Below are positions 30,796 through 45,002 of a stretch of DNA of 64,000 nt, piece by piece. The stretch lies in assembly GCF_046630445.1 (NCBI RefSeq), contig NC_092335.1, positions 541,206,501 to 541,270,500 of the forward strand. Reading direction: 5' to 3'. The first letter of the stretch is position 1, and every line of letters starts with the position of its first letter. A model generated the notes under the pieces. That model saw only the letters and a list, made by a program, of their open reading frames with translations. It did no database searches and was not told where the DNA came from. The translations under genes and the position numbers were made by a program. Source of the stretch: Rutidosis leptorrhynchoides. Lineage: Eukaryota > Streptophyta > Magnoliopsida > Asterales > Asteraceae.

Positions 30796-31664
30796 TATTA
30801 TTTTCAGTAATAACAATGCTAAAGGATCTTTCACATTTTTGAAGTCAAAGTATAGCTTTGAAAGATGTAGAGATCTAAGAATGATGTCACCCGTTAAATC
30901 TTGACTTGGATTCTGATCTGTGAATATCAGAATATGTAATTAAATTTGTATGGAAACGATTGTATATCGCTGTGAGCATAGTTAATAATTTTTTGGATCA
31001 AAGTTGAAGAATGTACAGTATAACATATTAATTGTGAACTTATATATTTCTCGGGAATTACCTACACGTTAAAGATTTCACAAGTAATATTTTGTACAAA
31101 AGAATTTTCATTACAGTCTTTATGAAAATATATGTATGTATATTTCTTCAGATGTAATACGGATTTAATGAGTAAATATCATATTAAGCTCATTTGATTT
31201 TCGGCTTGACTTAGAAATGATTAATCTCTAAAACATTAAAGATTACATAATCTTTGCGGAGTTTTTCACTAATGAAATCAACACTTCATTATTTATTCTT
31301 ATTGATATTCCTCGGTGAAGGATGTTGGTGCTCGTGGAATTTTTGTGAACCTTACAAGGCATAGATGATGTTTTCTGGAAAGTTTTGAGTATATCGAAAT
31401 TGAAAATGTAAAATCAATTATGTAATTGATTAATACACTTGGTTTATTATGAAATGGAATTAATTGGGTTGAAACAGAGATTGTAGTTAACAATGGTTAA
31501 GTTGTTAAGGAAGGATGTACATCATTGCATATTAGTAATATGAACTAACCGAGTAGTACCTACCAGTTAAGATTCACATGTAATAGCTTAATACGAAAAG
31601 ATTTATTTTGATTCATATATATTAAATATACATAAAATTTCTTCAGGGGAAATGAGTTAATACT

Positions 31665-32255
31665 TCATCGGTTATTGCTGCTGGTATTTCTTGGTAACTG
31701 CGGTGCGTATGACGTTGATGCTCGTGGAACAGATTGTGAAGTTGAGGTTTGCGATGCGGATGTTGTTGGTGGTGGTAATGGTACTGTTGGTGTTGTTGTC
31801 GGTGGTACTGTTGATGCCGGTGATGCTGCTGGTGCTTGTAACCTTTGCACCATATTCTCCAAAGCCACTACCCGAGCGCGAAGCTCGTTGACTTCTTCTA
31901 CTACACCGGGATGATTGGCGGTTCGGACGAGCGGATGCATAAGATCCAGAATTTGAGATAGTATATTATCGTGACGAGATACTCTGGAAATGAGAGAGAA
32001 AATGGTGTCTCGAACAGGTTCGCCGGTAAGTGCTTCAGGTTCTTCGCCAAGAGGGCAATGTGGTGGATGGAAGGGATCACCTTCTTCTTGTCTCCAATGA
32101 TTAAGTAGACTACGAACCCATCCCCAATTCATCTAGAATAGATGATGGCTAATTGATTGATCCATTCCAGTTACACTGTCTTCGGAATTCAGGTTAATAT
32201 CCATATCGGAATAGCTGTCAGAGTTTAAGGAATTTGAACTAGATACGGGATCCAT
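31665..32255 (-). pseudogene. gag-position ORF of A (stop-interrupted)
   Basis: From the ATG at 32255 the frame runs 40 codons (Ser/Asp-rich, ending ISHHLF) to a TAG at 32135-32133. F has TGG here. It then continues from MNWGWVRSLLNHW to 31665. The body has a conserved WRQEEGDPFHPPHCPLG block, then VRDTIFSLISRVSRHD, a short heptad-like ELRARVVALENMVQRL (coiled coil) and a Pro/Thr/Ser-rich tail. There is no capsid motif or zinc knuckle that I can name. By position (about 370 bp after the primer-binding site) it may be the N-terminal part of a Gag. Confidence 0.6.
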
Positions 32256-32626
32256 CTTGTATAATTAGGGAGATGATTTTTGATATGAATTAGATTATAG
32301 AATTTAGTTTGGTATTCTTCAATACATAATTTACATATGTATATATAATACCAAATTCCATAAATTACGGAGAAATTTTCGGAAGATGTCAGGAAAAGTT
32401 TACAGTAACAGATACGCTAAGATATGAATTTTTGTCTATACACTATTTATGCAATAAATGCAGGAAAACGTGTCTAGACTTAAGAATGATAAGCATGTAA
32501 TTTCCGACAAGAAATGATAAGCAAAACTTTTAACATGCAGACACGGTCGAAGTCCAGATTAACTAATGCATCCTAACAACTATCAGTTAGACACACTCAT
32601 GCAAGACCTAGTTCACTAGGACCAAC

Positions 32627-32638
32627 GCTCTGATACCA
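32627..32638 (-). promoter_or_regulatory. Primer-binding site of A (initiator tRNA-Met)
   Basis: TGGTATCAGAGC on the minus strand, two bases from the LTR. Confidence 0.9.
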
Positions 32639-32640
32639 AC

Positions 32641-35009
32641 TGTGACGATCGCTCCAAATCCATATGGACGAACACGTCATTCATCGATTTCATTGCGAGG
32701 TATTTGACCTCTATATGATACATTTTGTAAACATTGCATTCTTTTGAAAAGGCACACCATAAATGAATATTTAAATCAAAGGTTTTCGACATCTGCTAAT
32801 TTCTACATATAGACAATCACCGTAAATAATAGTTTACAATAGTAATTCTGTTGACAATGCAGTCAAAATAAGATACATGGTGATGATTTGGTGAATGCAA
32901 CATTTCCTTGATAAATATGCCATGTAAGACTCCATGCACATAGCTTGTCTAACATATAAGCAAACAGTGGAAGACTTCTAGGGAACCTGAAAATAAACAT
33001 GCTAACAAGTGTCAACATAAAGGTTGGTGAGTTCATAGTTTTAGTGTTTCGCATAATCTGTATATAAAGGTGGATCACAAGATTTCAGTTGTTTCATCCG
33101 AAACGTTTATCAAAATATTTTACGAAATTGAGCACCCTGGTAACTAAACTTAACGTATATATAATTTGTACCCTTTGTATAATCATCTTAATAATACATG
33201 CAAACCAACGTGTACGCTTCTCAAATAGCATACGTCCGTTAAAAGGCTAGTGCTCTAGCTCGAACGGGGATATCAAGCCCTATGGATCCATATACTACTA
33301 CTCGCGCCCACCAGTTCTTATAACCGGCAGTTACTAGTTACCAAAGCTAAGGGATTTTCAGTTCAAACTCAGTATAGAATTTAGTATGTACTTGTGTCCA
33401 TTGTTTAAAATAAAGTGCATGTATTCTCAGCCCAAAAATATATATTGCAAAAGCATTTAAAAAGGGAGCAAATGAAACTCACCTTAGCAGCATATAAAGT
33501 CGTTCACCAAAATGTGACCGAAAATCGGATTACCAAATAACCGTAGATCTCAACCTAGAGAACATATGTTGGTCAATAAATGTTTATCAAGCTAGGTCAG
33601 ACCATAGTGTATCACAATCCTAATGCTCGAGATTGACATACAATAGTTATCAAAAGTCATTTTAAAAAGTCAACCTGACCCAATATGATCTTTTAAAATC
33701 TATACTATAGTTTGAATGATCATGGTAATCGAAAATAGTTTAACATTTCACATGGTTTCCCAATACTTGAATAATTAGACTATAGTTTTATAAAGCTTTA
33801 AAATATGATAAAACAGTCAATTTTAACAATTGTTCAACAAATCGAGACGTGCCTTATATTGAAATTCATTTACTCGATTTGTAATATTTGAAAATCCAAA
33901 TTATCAATCTTATAAACAAGTTGTTTGAATATCAATTACAGATTCAAAAGCAATTTTAATTAATGTTAATCATAATTCAGTTGTCCATATCTTTTAATTC
34001 GTTCATCGAAATTACGCGATCTCTAAATGAAAAGTTATTTCTAAAAACATGCATATCATATACCTTATATCAGTAATATATGTATTAAATTCGTGATCTA
34101 TCATAAACTATTTAACGACAAAATTAATCGTACTAGCATGCATAATCCTATGTACTTGAGCACTAGTAAGGGATACACTATTAATATATAATATATAAGA
34201 TATAAATGCTTACGTATCAATATCGTGATTCAATATTGTAGGAAAGTACCTAGACGCAACGGAGATGATAAATACTAGTTTGACTCACGAGCAAAACCCT
34301 TGAACAATACCCAAAACCTCCTTAGTAATAACCCATAGTTTCCTTAGCTCTATCCTGCTTGAAAACCCATTTTGAAAGTGACACGCTCATGACATCGTCG
34401 TAGTATTTTATGTATAATACTAATAATAATACAAATACTACTAATAATAATAAGATTAATAATAATATTAATCTTAATAATAATAATAGTAATAATAATA
34501 ATAATAAATAATAATAATAATAATAATATTAAAGAGGAAGTAGTATATGTGTAAGAAAAACTCGAGCAGAAACTGGCCTTTTATAGGCAACTTTTTGGAA
34601 TCTGATGCCCATGCAATCGCATGGGTTTTTAGTGTATTTTCCATGCGATCGCATGGCCGCCTGATCCAGCTCAAAATGTTTTTGTTTGCTAGTTCGTCGG
34701 CATATTTAAATATAATATATATAATATATATAATTTAAATAATTAATTATATATTATATTAAATTCATGTGCATAGTTAACTTGTAATTTTCGTTCCGAT
34801 GACTCGTACAATGTCACTCGACTTATGTCCCGGTTCCGGTTTCTTGAACGCATTTTCATACGCTTAGAAAATTGCAATTTACGTTTTGTGACTCGTACCT
34901 TTATCAAAATATAGTCTTAAATTATCAATAAACTATATCATTCAAAGTGTATCTTAAACTTTCGAGTGTTTTGGTCATTTACTTCTATAAATCATTGTCT
35001 CGCTATTTG

Positions 35010-35064
<55 letters not shown>

Positions 35065-35440
35065 GCAAATCGTTTTATGACCAAGTTAATATATATTTTC
35101 AACATTCATAAACAAGTTTTAAATATACGTCACAAGTTATTCATACAATTAATATTCCAACTTATCATATATATTCAAATAAATATTTAAACCAATAAGT
35201 TTAATGTACGGTATCAAACAATTAATACATTGTTACGTTTTCAAGTTATATTATATATATATGTATCTATATACATATAATTGTTCGCGAATCGTCGAGA
35301 ACAACCGAAAGGTATTTGAATATATGAAAGTAGTTCAAAAATTTTGAGATTCAGTTTTACAGACTTTGCTTATCACGTCGAAAATATTAATTATACAAAG
35401 ATTAAGTCTAAATTTGGTCAGAAATTTCCGGGTCATCATA
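32641..35440 (-). repeat. 5' LTR of A (2,800 bp)
   Basis: Partner of 26034-28930. It repeats the TATA box (34586-34578) and the paired palindromes, of which the one at 34608-34625 has a single change (CCATGCAATCGCATGG) and the one at 34641-34656 is perfect. (TA)n at about 35013-35060. Confidence 0.93.
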
Positions 35441-35445
35441 CGAAC

Positions 35446-37271
35446 CGTCCGAATGAGGCTCGTCAAGCCCATGTGGTCACATAATATAAGTTCTTGTTTA
35501 CACCCTGCATGTGTAACTAATGATAATTGAATTGAGGCTTTTTGTTCAAACTTGCACGTGGAATGTTTGTTTTCGTACTTGTGTTCAAAGCATAAAAGTA
35601 TGATACGTATATGTTTCTCATCCCATAGTTTAAAGTAAAAGTTGTTGAAAAGGTGGGACTATGATCTCAACTTGAGTGCACGAGTAAAAAGTACTTCGCA
35701 AGTATACGTGTGCAAAGAACAATGCTAGTGTTGACCTAAACAAATAGGTCGTATCAATAACGGTAATCATGATTGGTCAAAGATGTTCAATTAGTCCTAT
35801 GGCTCGTTACGACTTGATTATATAGCATGCGAATCAATTTGTCAAGTTTCATGCACGTTACAAGTAGTTAAGCATGTTAGAACAATCGTATAAATGTTTG
35901 GTTAAGTTTGACTATAAGTCAAACTTGGTCAAAGTCAAAGTCAACGGGTTCGGGTCGGGCATCTGACAATTTTTCCATGATGAGGAATCATATATGAGCA
36001 CATTAGTCAAATTTCATGTTAATCAGAGTTACGGTTAAGCGGAAAAGTTTTTATGAAGAACAAAACACAAATAAAAAGTAACTGGGCAGATGCGCGGCGC
36101 GCGCAGGGTTGCGCGGCGCGCACTTCAACATGGAACCAGGTCAGAAATCGACTAAAAGGGGCAATCATCTGGATTTTCTGATTTGCGTGGCGCGCTGAGG
36201 TGTGCGCGGCGCGCATACCTGGAAAAATGCTGGTTTGCAGAAAATTGGCTAAGTCTCGAAACCCAAATTAACATAATTCATGAACAGAAAACATTCAAAA
36301 CGCATACCATATATCGTTGGAAAGGTAATTTGATGAGGAACACAACTAAACACATATCATCAATCAAATTATCATTTGAAATAAACAAAACCAAGTGGAA
36401 AGCTCATTAAATATCCACCATTAATGCTTTCAAGTCAATAAATGCATATTTATGATTCGGGAATTAAATGCATACATATCATACGCCATTTTGTAGGTAA
36501 TTATGCATACAATACTATTATGCACTCACAATTAACATTCCAAAGCATTCAATGCATTTAAATTCCATTTTACCTCTATCAAACCCTAACTCAAGAACCA
36601 CAAAATCAATAATCATATTAGTGAAGTTTTCTTAATCAACCTACACATCAAATTGAAGTTAATGATGCTAGGAACACATTTAATACTTGCACTTGATCAT
36701 AACAATAACATTAAATCATCCAAAACTCAAAATCAAACACACACTTTTCAAGTTCATGCTAGTTACATTTAAACAACGAGATCAAGCATATAAATCATAT
36801 ATTCATGTTAGACTTGAGCCATAGACACTAATTAACAACTTTATAAGTTAAAAACATCATGAACACAAAAATCTAGTGATTTTAGAAAGTTACCCAAATG
36901 AGATGTAATCGGTATGGATTCGAAGAGGAAGATGCAAGGATTCCGAATATGTAATTTGTTTGGATTGATGCTTGCTCGATTTGATTTAGATGATGAATCT
37001 TTGTATTGGAGATTTAGAGAAAATGGTGAAAGTATGAAAATAAAAGGGAAATGAAAATGGATAAATGAATGGATGAGGAAGAGTGTTGACTCTTTGACCT
37101 AGTCACCTCTTTGCTCTTTTGACAATCTTAGTCCCTCAACTTTGGAAACGGGTGCGTGAATTACCTAAACGAGATAATTTTAAAACGCGCGTCAACGGGA
37201 GATGTTATAAATATATAACGGACTTTAAAATAGTTAAACGGAAAGTAAACGGAAAAAGACGGGATGTTACA
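35446..37271 (-). repeat. LTR of D, second piece
   Basis: Resumes after A and its CGAAC duplication and ends ...GGGATGTTACA at 37271, beside the purine tract. Contains two pairs of CpG-rich boxes. Confidence 0.75.
36092..36214 (-). promoter_or_regulatory. Two pairs of CpG-rich boxes in the D LTR
   Basis: GCGCGGCGCGC at 36092-36102, 36111-36121 and 36204-36214, and GCGTGGCGCGC at 36185-36195. On the minus strand these read GCGCGCCGCGC, the same word as in the unrelated LTR of C, with the same spacing of about 19 bp within a pair. Confidence 0.55.
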
Positions 37272-37308
37272 TTACCTACTCCTTAAAAGAAATTTCGTCC
37301 CGAAATTT
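37272..37308 (-). promoter_or_regulatory. Polypurine tract and hairpin of D
   Basis: Minus strand: AAATTTCG-GGA-CGAAATTT (37308-37290) then CTTTTAAGGAGTAGGTAA abutting the LTR start TGTAACATCCCG. Confidence 0.75.
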
Positions 37309-37329
37309 AAGTAGGTGTAGTAGTCGTTG

Positions 37330-37833
37330 TTTCTTCCTCGAGATCTTGCGTTTCCGAATCCGCGAATAAAATGAGGGTATTTCTTTTGCATTTGATCTTA
37401 TCTTTCCCAAGTAAACTCGGGTCCCCTTTCGGCATTCCAACGGACCTTAACAATCGGGATTCGGATTTGTTTTAACATTTTGACGGAGGAGTCCACAATT
37501 TCAACCGGTTCCTCCACAAAATGAAGTTTGTCATCAATAGTAAGTTCTTTGAGAGGGATGACGATATCGGGTTTGGCAAGACACTTTTTCAAGTTGGATA
37601 CATGGAAGGTAGGATGAACGGAGCTCAATTGAGGCGGGAGATCTAAACGATAAGCAACGGTTCCAACATGCTCCAAGATTTCTAAAGGGCCAATATACCG
37701 CGGATTTAGCTTCCCGCGCTTCCCAAAACGGATCACACCCTTCCAAGGTGCGACTTTTAACATTACGTGGTCACCGACTTGAAATTCGAGGTCGTTGCGT
37801 CTTTTGTCAGTATAGATCTTTTGACGACTTCGG
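37330..37833 (-). pseudogene. Pol C-terminus of D (integrase tail and chromodomain), broken
   Basis: From the LTR E junction the frame reads [53 protein letters not shown], then a chromodomain ([34 protein letters not shown]) to a TAA at 37400-37398. The same frame goes on DQMQKKYPHF, so the stop lies inside the chromodomain and is a nonsense change. The 5' end is cut by LTR E; the first few residues of the open frame come from that LTR. Close to the same region of B. Confidence 0.82.
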
Positions 37834-39006
37834 TGTAGTGACCCGAACTTTTCCATGTTTATATATATATTAAATGAAATTGTTATTTACATGATTAAGT
37901 GTTTCCAACATGTTAAGCAATCAAACTTGTTAAGACTTGATTAATTGAAATAGGTTTCATATAGACAATTGACCACCCATGTTGACCGGTGATTCACGAA
38001 CGTTAAAACTTGTAAAAACTATACGATGACATATATATGGTTATATATATAGTTAACATGATTTTATTATAAGTATGTATCTCATTAGGTATTTTAACAA
38101 TGAGTTATATACATAAAAATGAGACTATTAATTTAAGAAACTCGAAAATGATATATATAACGATTATCGTTATAACAACGTCTTACTAGGTACATATGAA
38201 TCATATTAAGATATTGATACACTTGGTTAATTATGTTAAATGATAAGTAAATATATTATTAAGTGTATTAACAATGAAATACATATGTAAAAATAAGACT
38301 ACTAACTTAATGATTTCGAAACGAGACATATATGTAACGATTATCGTTGTAATGACATTTAACTGTATATATATATCATACTAAGATATATTATATATAT
38401 CATAATATCATGATAATATAACAATTTAACATCTCATTTGTTATAATAAACAATGGGTTAACAACATTCAACAAGATCGTTAACCTAAAGGTTTCAAAAC
38501 AACATTTACATGTAACGACTAACAATGACTTAACAACTCAGTTAAAATGTATATACATGTAGTATTTTAATATGTATCCATACACTTTTGAAAGACTTCA
38601 AGACACTTATCAAAATACTTCTACTTAACAAAATGCTTACAATTAAATCCCCGTTCAGTTTCATCAACAATTCTACTCGTATGCACCCGTATTCGTACTC
38701 GTACAATACACAGCTTTTAGATGTATGTACTATTGGTATATACACTCCAATGATCAGCTCTTAGCAGCCCATGTGAGTCACCTAACACATGTGGGAACCA
38801 TCATTTGGCAACTAGCATGAAATATCTCATAAAATTACAAAAATATGAGTAATCATTCATGACTTATTTACATGAAAACAAAATTACATATCCTTTATAT
38901 CTAATCCATACACCAACGACCAAAAACACCTACAAACACTTTCATTCTTCAATTTTCTTCATCTAATTGATCTCTCTCAAGTTCTATCTTCAAGTTCTAA
39001 GTGTTC
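37834..39006 (+). repeat. B-family LTR E, first piece
   Basis: Begins TGTAGTGACCCG inside D's pol; left flank TTCGG (37829-37833) is the probable target duplication. More diverged from B's LTR than the other copies. Cut at 39006 by F; resumes at 61954. Confidence 0.9.
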
Positions 39007-41540
39007 TGAAAGGACCCGTTCATATACATTATAAACGATTCACAATAGTTGATTACATCGCGAGGTATTTGACCTCTATATGATACGTTTTACAAACATT
39101 GCATTCGTTTTTAAAAGACAAACTTTCTTTACATCTAAAATTGACGGCATGCATACCATTTCATATTACATCCAACTATAATTGACTTAATATTAATCTT
39201 GATGAACTCAACGACTCGAATGCAACGTCTTTCAAAGTATGTCATGAATGACTCCAAGTAATATCCTTAAAATGAGCTAATGCACAACGGAAGATTTCTT
39301 TAATACCTGAGAATAAACATGCTTTAAAGTGTCAACCAAAAGGTTGGTGAGTTCATTAGTTTATCATAATCAACCATTTCCGTAATAGTAATAGACCACA
39401 AGATTTCATATACATAAACGTTTTAATAAAAATATTCTAAGTGGTTGAGCACTTGGTAACCATACTTAACATTTAATCAACGTCGCATATTCCCTTTATT
39501 ATGAAATCTCACTACACTGTACCAAGTGTAGTCACTGAAACGAAGTACTATGCAACCGTTGAATACTGGTCGTCCAGTCCGGTTGGGGTTGTCAGGCCCG
39601 ATAGATCTATCAACAGGATTCGCGTTTACAATACCGCATGTAAATGGTAGTTACCAAGCTATTAGGGAAAAATATGCAAAGTGGTACAACTCAACGTAGA
39701 ATATGTTTTTAGTACTTGTGTCCATTTCGTAAAACAGTTATAAAACAGTGCATGTATTCTCAGCCCAAAAATATATATAAAAAGGGAGTAATGAAACTCA
39801 CAATACTGTATTTTGTAGCAATTATGTATATGACGGCACTGAACAAGTGCAGGGTTTGTCTCGAATTCACGAACCTATATTAAGTATATATATTTATATG
39901 TTGGTCAATATCTGTCTAACAATTTAGGTCAAGTCGTAGTGTATCACAATCCTAATGCTCGAGACCGACATGCAAAAGTCAACAAAAGTCAACTTGACCC
40001 AAAATGACTTCCAAAATCTATACATGTTTATTATATAACTTATATATAGTCGTTTTATATATTTAAATATATTTATCAGATCTTATTATACTAAATAATA
40101 CAAGTCATTTATTAATAAATAAAAATTTATATTTAAATTCATATATGATAAAAATATACTTTTATATATCTCAAGTAATAAAATTTATAAGATTCACTTA
40201 ATATCATAAAAACATAGTGGTATGTATTATTAATGTAATTATATTACGTGTGGTAAAAATATCTTTGTACGCATATTTATTTGATAAAATAATATTGATA
40301 ATAATAATAATGATAAAAATAATAAAATGATAGTTTCAATAAAAATATTAATTTTTAGTAATAAAGATAATTTTAGTAATAACATCAACTGATAACAATT
40401 ATAATAATTGTTTTAATAATAATATTAAAATTAATAATAATTCAGTTGACCATATCTTTTAATCCGTTCATCGAACCCACACGATTTCTAAATGAAAAGT
40501 TATTAATTATTCTTTAGCTTTTCAATGACATGCATATCATATACCTTATCTTAGTAGTATATGTATCAAATTCGTGATTTATCATAAACTATTTAACTAC
40601 GAAACTAAGCATACAAACATGCATAATCATATATACTCGAGCACTAGTCAGGGATACACTATTAATATATAAAAGATAAGGTATGAATGCTCACGTATCA
40701 ATATTGTGATTCAATATTGCAGGAAAGTACGTAGACGCAATGAAAATGATAAACGTTAGGCTGACCTCACGAGCAATACCCTCGAACAATACCCATAACC
40801 TCCATAGCTATAACCCATAATTTTCTTAGCTATATCCCGTTTGAAAACTTATTTTGAAATCGTCTAAATATAACTCCGTCGTAGTATTTTATGTATACTA
40901 ATAATATCTTGAAATAATACTAAGTAAATATATATATGTAATTCGATTGAGAGAGTTTAGAGAAATATATTTTTAAGTTTCTATGAAATAATGAAACCTA
41001 TTGAATTCTATTTATAATAGATTTTTGAATTATTAAAGTGAATTATTAAAGTATGAATTATTAAAGTGAATTATTAAAGTATGAATTATTAAAGTGAATT
41101 ATTAAAGTATGAATTATTAAAGTGAATTATTAAAGTGAATTTTTAAAGTTAAAGTAAAGTAAAAGTAAAGTAAAAGTAAAGTAAAGGTAAAGTTAAAGTA
41201 TAGTAAAAGTATAAAACTATGTACGTATAATACGCGTATAAATATATTTAATATTAATTTAAATCGTTATATCATAAAACATTTTAGAAAAGTAGAATTA
41301 TATATATTCATAATAGGTTTCAAGTTTTTAAATTACAGTCTGTTGGTGAAGCATGGAATAAAGTCCAAAGGTTTAATAAACGTATGAAATCATCTTATTG
41401 AAAAATGTCGAGTTACTTAACTTGTCGATATCCAACATCTAAGTTATTTACACTCCACGTTCTTACTTATAGATCACTTTACCATTTTCCGAATATTGTC
41501 AAAAAGAATAGATTTCTTAAATCAAAGTGGACCTCATAAC
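39007..41540 (-). repeat. 3' LTR of F, first piece
   Basis: Matches 59088-61621 with scattered substitutions. Interrupted after CATAAC by element B. Confidence 0.94.
41027..41150. repeat. Minisatellite (GAATTATTAAAGT)n in F LTR
   Basis: About nine copies of a 13-15 bp unit, followed by AAAGTAA-type repeats to about 41200. The same tract is at 61118-61232 in the partner LTR with the same number of units. Confidence 0.92.
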
Positions 41541-44500
41541 TGTAGTGACCCGAACTTTTCCATGTTTATATATATTAATTGAGATTGATATTTACATGAT
41601 TAAATGTTTCCAACATGTTAAGCAATCAAACTTGTTAAGACTTGATTAATTGAAATATGTTTCATATAGACAATTGACCACCCAAGTTGACCGGTGATTC
41701 ACGAACGTTAAAACTTGTAAAAACTATATGATGACATATATATGGATATATATATAGTTAACATAATACTATGATAAGTAAACATATCATTAAGTATATT
41801 AACAATGAACTATATATGTAAAAACAAGACTACTAACTTAATGATTTTTAAACGAGACATATATGTAACGATTATCGTTGTAAAGACATTTAATGTATAT
41901 ATATCATATTAAGAGATATTCATACATGATAATATCATGATAATATAATAATTTAAAATCTCATTTGATATTATAAACATTGGGTTAACAACATTTAACA
42001 AGATCGTTAACCTAAAAGTTTCAAAACAACACTTACATGTAACGACTAACGATGACTTAACGACTCAGTTAAAATGTATATACTTGTAGTGTTTTAATAT
42101 GTATTTATACACTTTTGAAAGACTTCAATACACTTATCAAAATACTTCTACTTAACAAAAATGCTTACAATTACATCCTCGTTCAGTTTCATCAACAATT
42201 CTACTCGTATGCACCCGTATTCGTACTCGTACAATACACAGCTTTTAGATGTATGTACTATTGGTATATACACTCCAATGATCAGCTCTTAGCAGCCCAT
42301 GTGAGTCACCTAACACATGTGGGAACCATCATTTGGCAACTAGCATGAAATATCTCATAAAATTACAAAAATATGAGTAATCATTCATGACTTATTTACA
42401 TGAAAACAAAATAACATATCCTTTATATCTAATCCATACACCAACGACCAAAAACACCTACAAACACTTTCATTCTTCAATTTTCTTCATCTAATTGATC
42501 TCTCTCAAGTTCTATCTTCAAGTTCTAAGTGTTCTTCATAAAATTCAAAAGTTCTAGTTTCATAAAATCAAGAATACTTTCAAGTTTGCTAGCTCACTTC
42601 CAATCTTGTAAGGTGATCATCCAACCTCAAGAAATCTTTGTTTCTTACAGTAGGTTATCATTCTAATATAAGGTAATAATCATATTCAAACTTTGGTTCA
42701 ATTTCTATAACTATAACAATCTTATTTCAAGTGATGATCTTACTTGAACTTGTTTTCGTGTCATGATTCTGCTTCAAGAACTTCGAGCCATCCAAGGATC
42801 CATTGAAGCTAGATCCATTTTTCTCTTTTCCAGTAGGTTTATCCAAGGAACTTAAGGTAGTAATGATGTTCATAACATCATTCGATTCATACATATAAAG
42901 CTATCTTATTCGAAGGTTTAAACTTGTAATCACTAGAACATAGTTTAGTTAATTCTAAACTTGTTCGCAAACAAAAGTTAATCCTTCTAACTTGACTTTT
43001 AAAATCAACTAAACACATGTTCTATATCTATATGATATGCTAACTTAATGTTTTAAAACCTGGAAACACGAAAAACACCGTAAAACCGGATTTACGCCGT
43101 CGTAGTAACACCGCGGGCTGTTTTGGGTTAGTTAATTAAAAACTATGATAAACTTTGATTTAAAAGTTGTTATTCTGAGAAAATGATTTTTATTATGAAC
43201 ATGAAACTATATCCAAAAATTATGGTTAAACTCAAAGTGGAAGTATGTTTTCTAAAATGGTCATCTAGACGTCGTTCTTTCGACTGAAATGACTACCTTT
43301 ACAAAAACGACTTGCAACTTATTTTTCCAACTATAAACCTATACTTTTTCTATTTAGATTCATAAAATAGAGTTCAATATGAAACCATAGCAATTTGATT
43401 CACTCAAAACGGATTTAAAATGAAGAAGTTATGGGTAAAACAAGATTGGATAATTTTTCTCATTTTAGCTACGTGAAAATTGGTAACAAATATATTCCAA
43501 CCATAACTTAATCAACTTGTATTGTATATTATGTAATCTTGAGATACCATAGACACGTATACAATGTTTCGACCTATCATGTCGACACATCTATATATAT
43601 TTCGGAACAACCATAGACACTCTATATGTGAATGTTGGAGTTAGCTATACAGGGTTGAGGTTGATTCCAAAATATGTATAGTTTGAGTTGTGATCAATAC
43701 TGAGATACGTATACACTGGGTCGTGGATTGATTCAAGATAATATTTATCAATTTATTTCTGTACATCTAACTGTGGACAACTAGTTGTAGGTTATTAACG
43801 AGGACAGCTGACTTAATAAACTTAAAACATCAAAATATATTAAAAGTGTTGTAAATATATTTTGAACATACTTTGATATATATGTATATATTGTTATAGG
43901 TTCGTGAATCAACCAGTGGCCAACTCTTACTTCTCGAAGAAAGTAAAAATCTGTGAAAGTGAGTTATAGTCCCACTTTTAAAATCTAATATTTTTGGGAT
44001 GAGAATACATGCAGGTTTTATAAATGATTTACAAAATAGACACAAGTACGTGAAACTACATTCTATGGTTGAATTATCGAAATCGAATATGCCCCTTTTT
44101 ATTAAGTCTGGTAATCTAAGAATTAGGGAACAGACACCCTAATTGACGCGAATCCTAAAGATAGATCTATTGGGCCTAACAAACCCCATCCAAAGTACCG
44201 GATGCTTTAGTACTTCGAAATTTATATCATATCCGAAGGGTGTCCCGGAATGATGGGGATATTCTTATATATATGCATCTTGTTAATGTCGGTTACCAGG
44301 TGTTCACCATATGAATGATTTTTATCTCTATGTATGGGATGTGTATTGAAATATGAAATCTTGTGGTCTATTGTTACGATTTGATATATATAGGTTAAAC
44401 CTATAACTCACCAACATTTTTGTTGACGTTTTAAGCATGTTTATTCTCAGGTGATTATTAAGAGCTTCCGCTGTCGCATACTTAAATAAGGACAAGATTT

Positions 44501-44793
44501 GGAGTCCATGCTTGTATGATATTGTGTAAAAACTGCATTCAAGAAACTTATTTTGTTGTAACATATTTGTATTGTAAACCATTATGTAATGGTCGTGTGT
44601 AAATAGGATATTTTAGATTATCATTATTTGATAATCTACGTAAAGCTTTTTAAACCTTTATTGATGAAATAAAGGTTATGGTTTGTTTAAAAATGAATGC
44701 AGTCTTTGAAAAACGTCTCATATAGAGGTCAAAACCTCGCAACGAAATCAATTAATATGGAACGTTTTTAATCAATAAGAACGGGACATTTCA
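41541..44793 (+). repeat. 5' LTR of B (3,253 bp)
   Basis: TGTAGTGACCCG...GGGACATTTCA. U5 hairpin GAGGT-CAAA-ACCTC at 44725-44738, 55 bp from the LTR end. Open frames inside (e.g. 42115-42348) are broken in the older copy E and are not taken as genes. Confidence 0.96.
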
Positions 44794-44795
44794 GT

Positions 44796-44807
44796 TGGTA
44801 TCAGAGC
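44796..44807 (+). promoter_or_regulatory. Primer-binding site of B (initiator tRNA-Met)
   Basis: TGGTATCAGAGC, two bases after the LTR end. Confidence 0.93.
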
Positions 44808-45002
44808 GTTGGTCTTAGAGAACCAGAATTTTGCATTAGTGTGTCTTACCGAGTTTGTTAGGATGCATTAGTGAGTCTGGACTTCGACCGTGTTTACTTG
44901 AAAAATGATTGCTTAGCAAATTTTGTTGGAAACTATATATTTTTAACATGTGAATATTATGTGATATATTAATCTCTTAACGCGTTTGATATTATGTGAT
45001 AG

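Larger units (their letters stand above)
26034..35440 (-). mobile_element. Non-autonomous LTR retrotransposon A (9,407 bp, no pol)
   Basis: LTRs at 26034-28930 and 32641-35440 with target duplication CGAAC at 26029-26033 and 35441-35445. Minus strand: primer-binding site at 32638-32627, purine tract at 28931-28947. The 3.7 kb interior has a gag-position reading frame, a poly(A)-binding protein gene fragment and two plus-strand items (57-residue ORF, CCHC remnant). No protease, reverse transcriptase or integrase is detectable. It is a relative of F, whose interior is collinear. Confidence 0.93.
25497..37833 (-). mobile_element. Chromovirus D, 3' part (LTR, polypurine tract, pol tail), interrupted by element A
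   Basis: Minus-strand element. From right to left: pol C-terminus (37833 down), purine tract (37289-37272), then its 3' LTR in two pieces (37271-35446 and 26033-25497) separated by element A and its duplicated CGAAC. The outer end CGCTACA (minus strand) is preceded on the plus strand by GTCAG (25492-25496), the probable target duplication. The 5' remainder of D lies beyond the right edge of the window, past LTR E. Confidence 0.78.

Noticed and set aside
31675..31914. Val/Gly/Asp-rich plus-strand ORFs
   Set aside because: Shadow of the Pro/Thr-rich tail of the gag-position ORF on the minus strand.
42115..42348. 77-residue ORF repeated in three LTR copies (also 51950-52183 and the reverse at 3734-3967)
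   Set aside because: It is repeated only because the LTRs are young copies; the older LTR E has a one-base deletion in the same place, and the protein has no recognisable content.
44796..44807. tRNA-like TGGTATCAGAGC matches as possible tRNA genes
   Set aside because: They are 12-13 base primer-binding sites next to LTR ends; no cloverleaf surrounds them.
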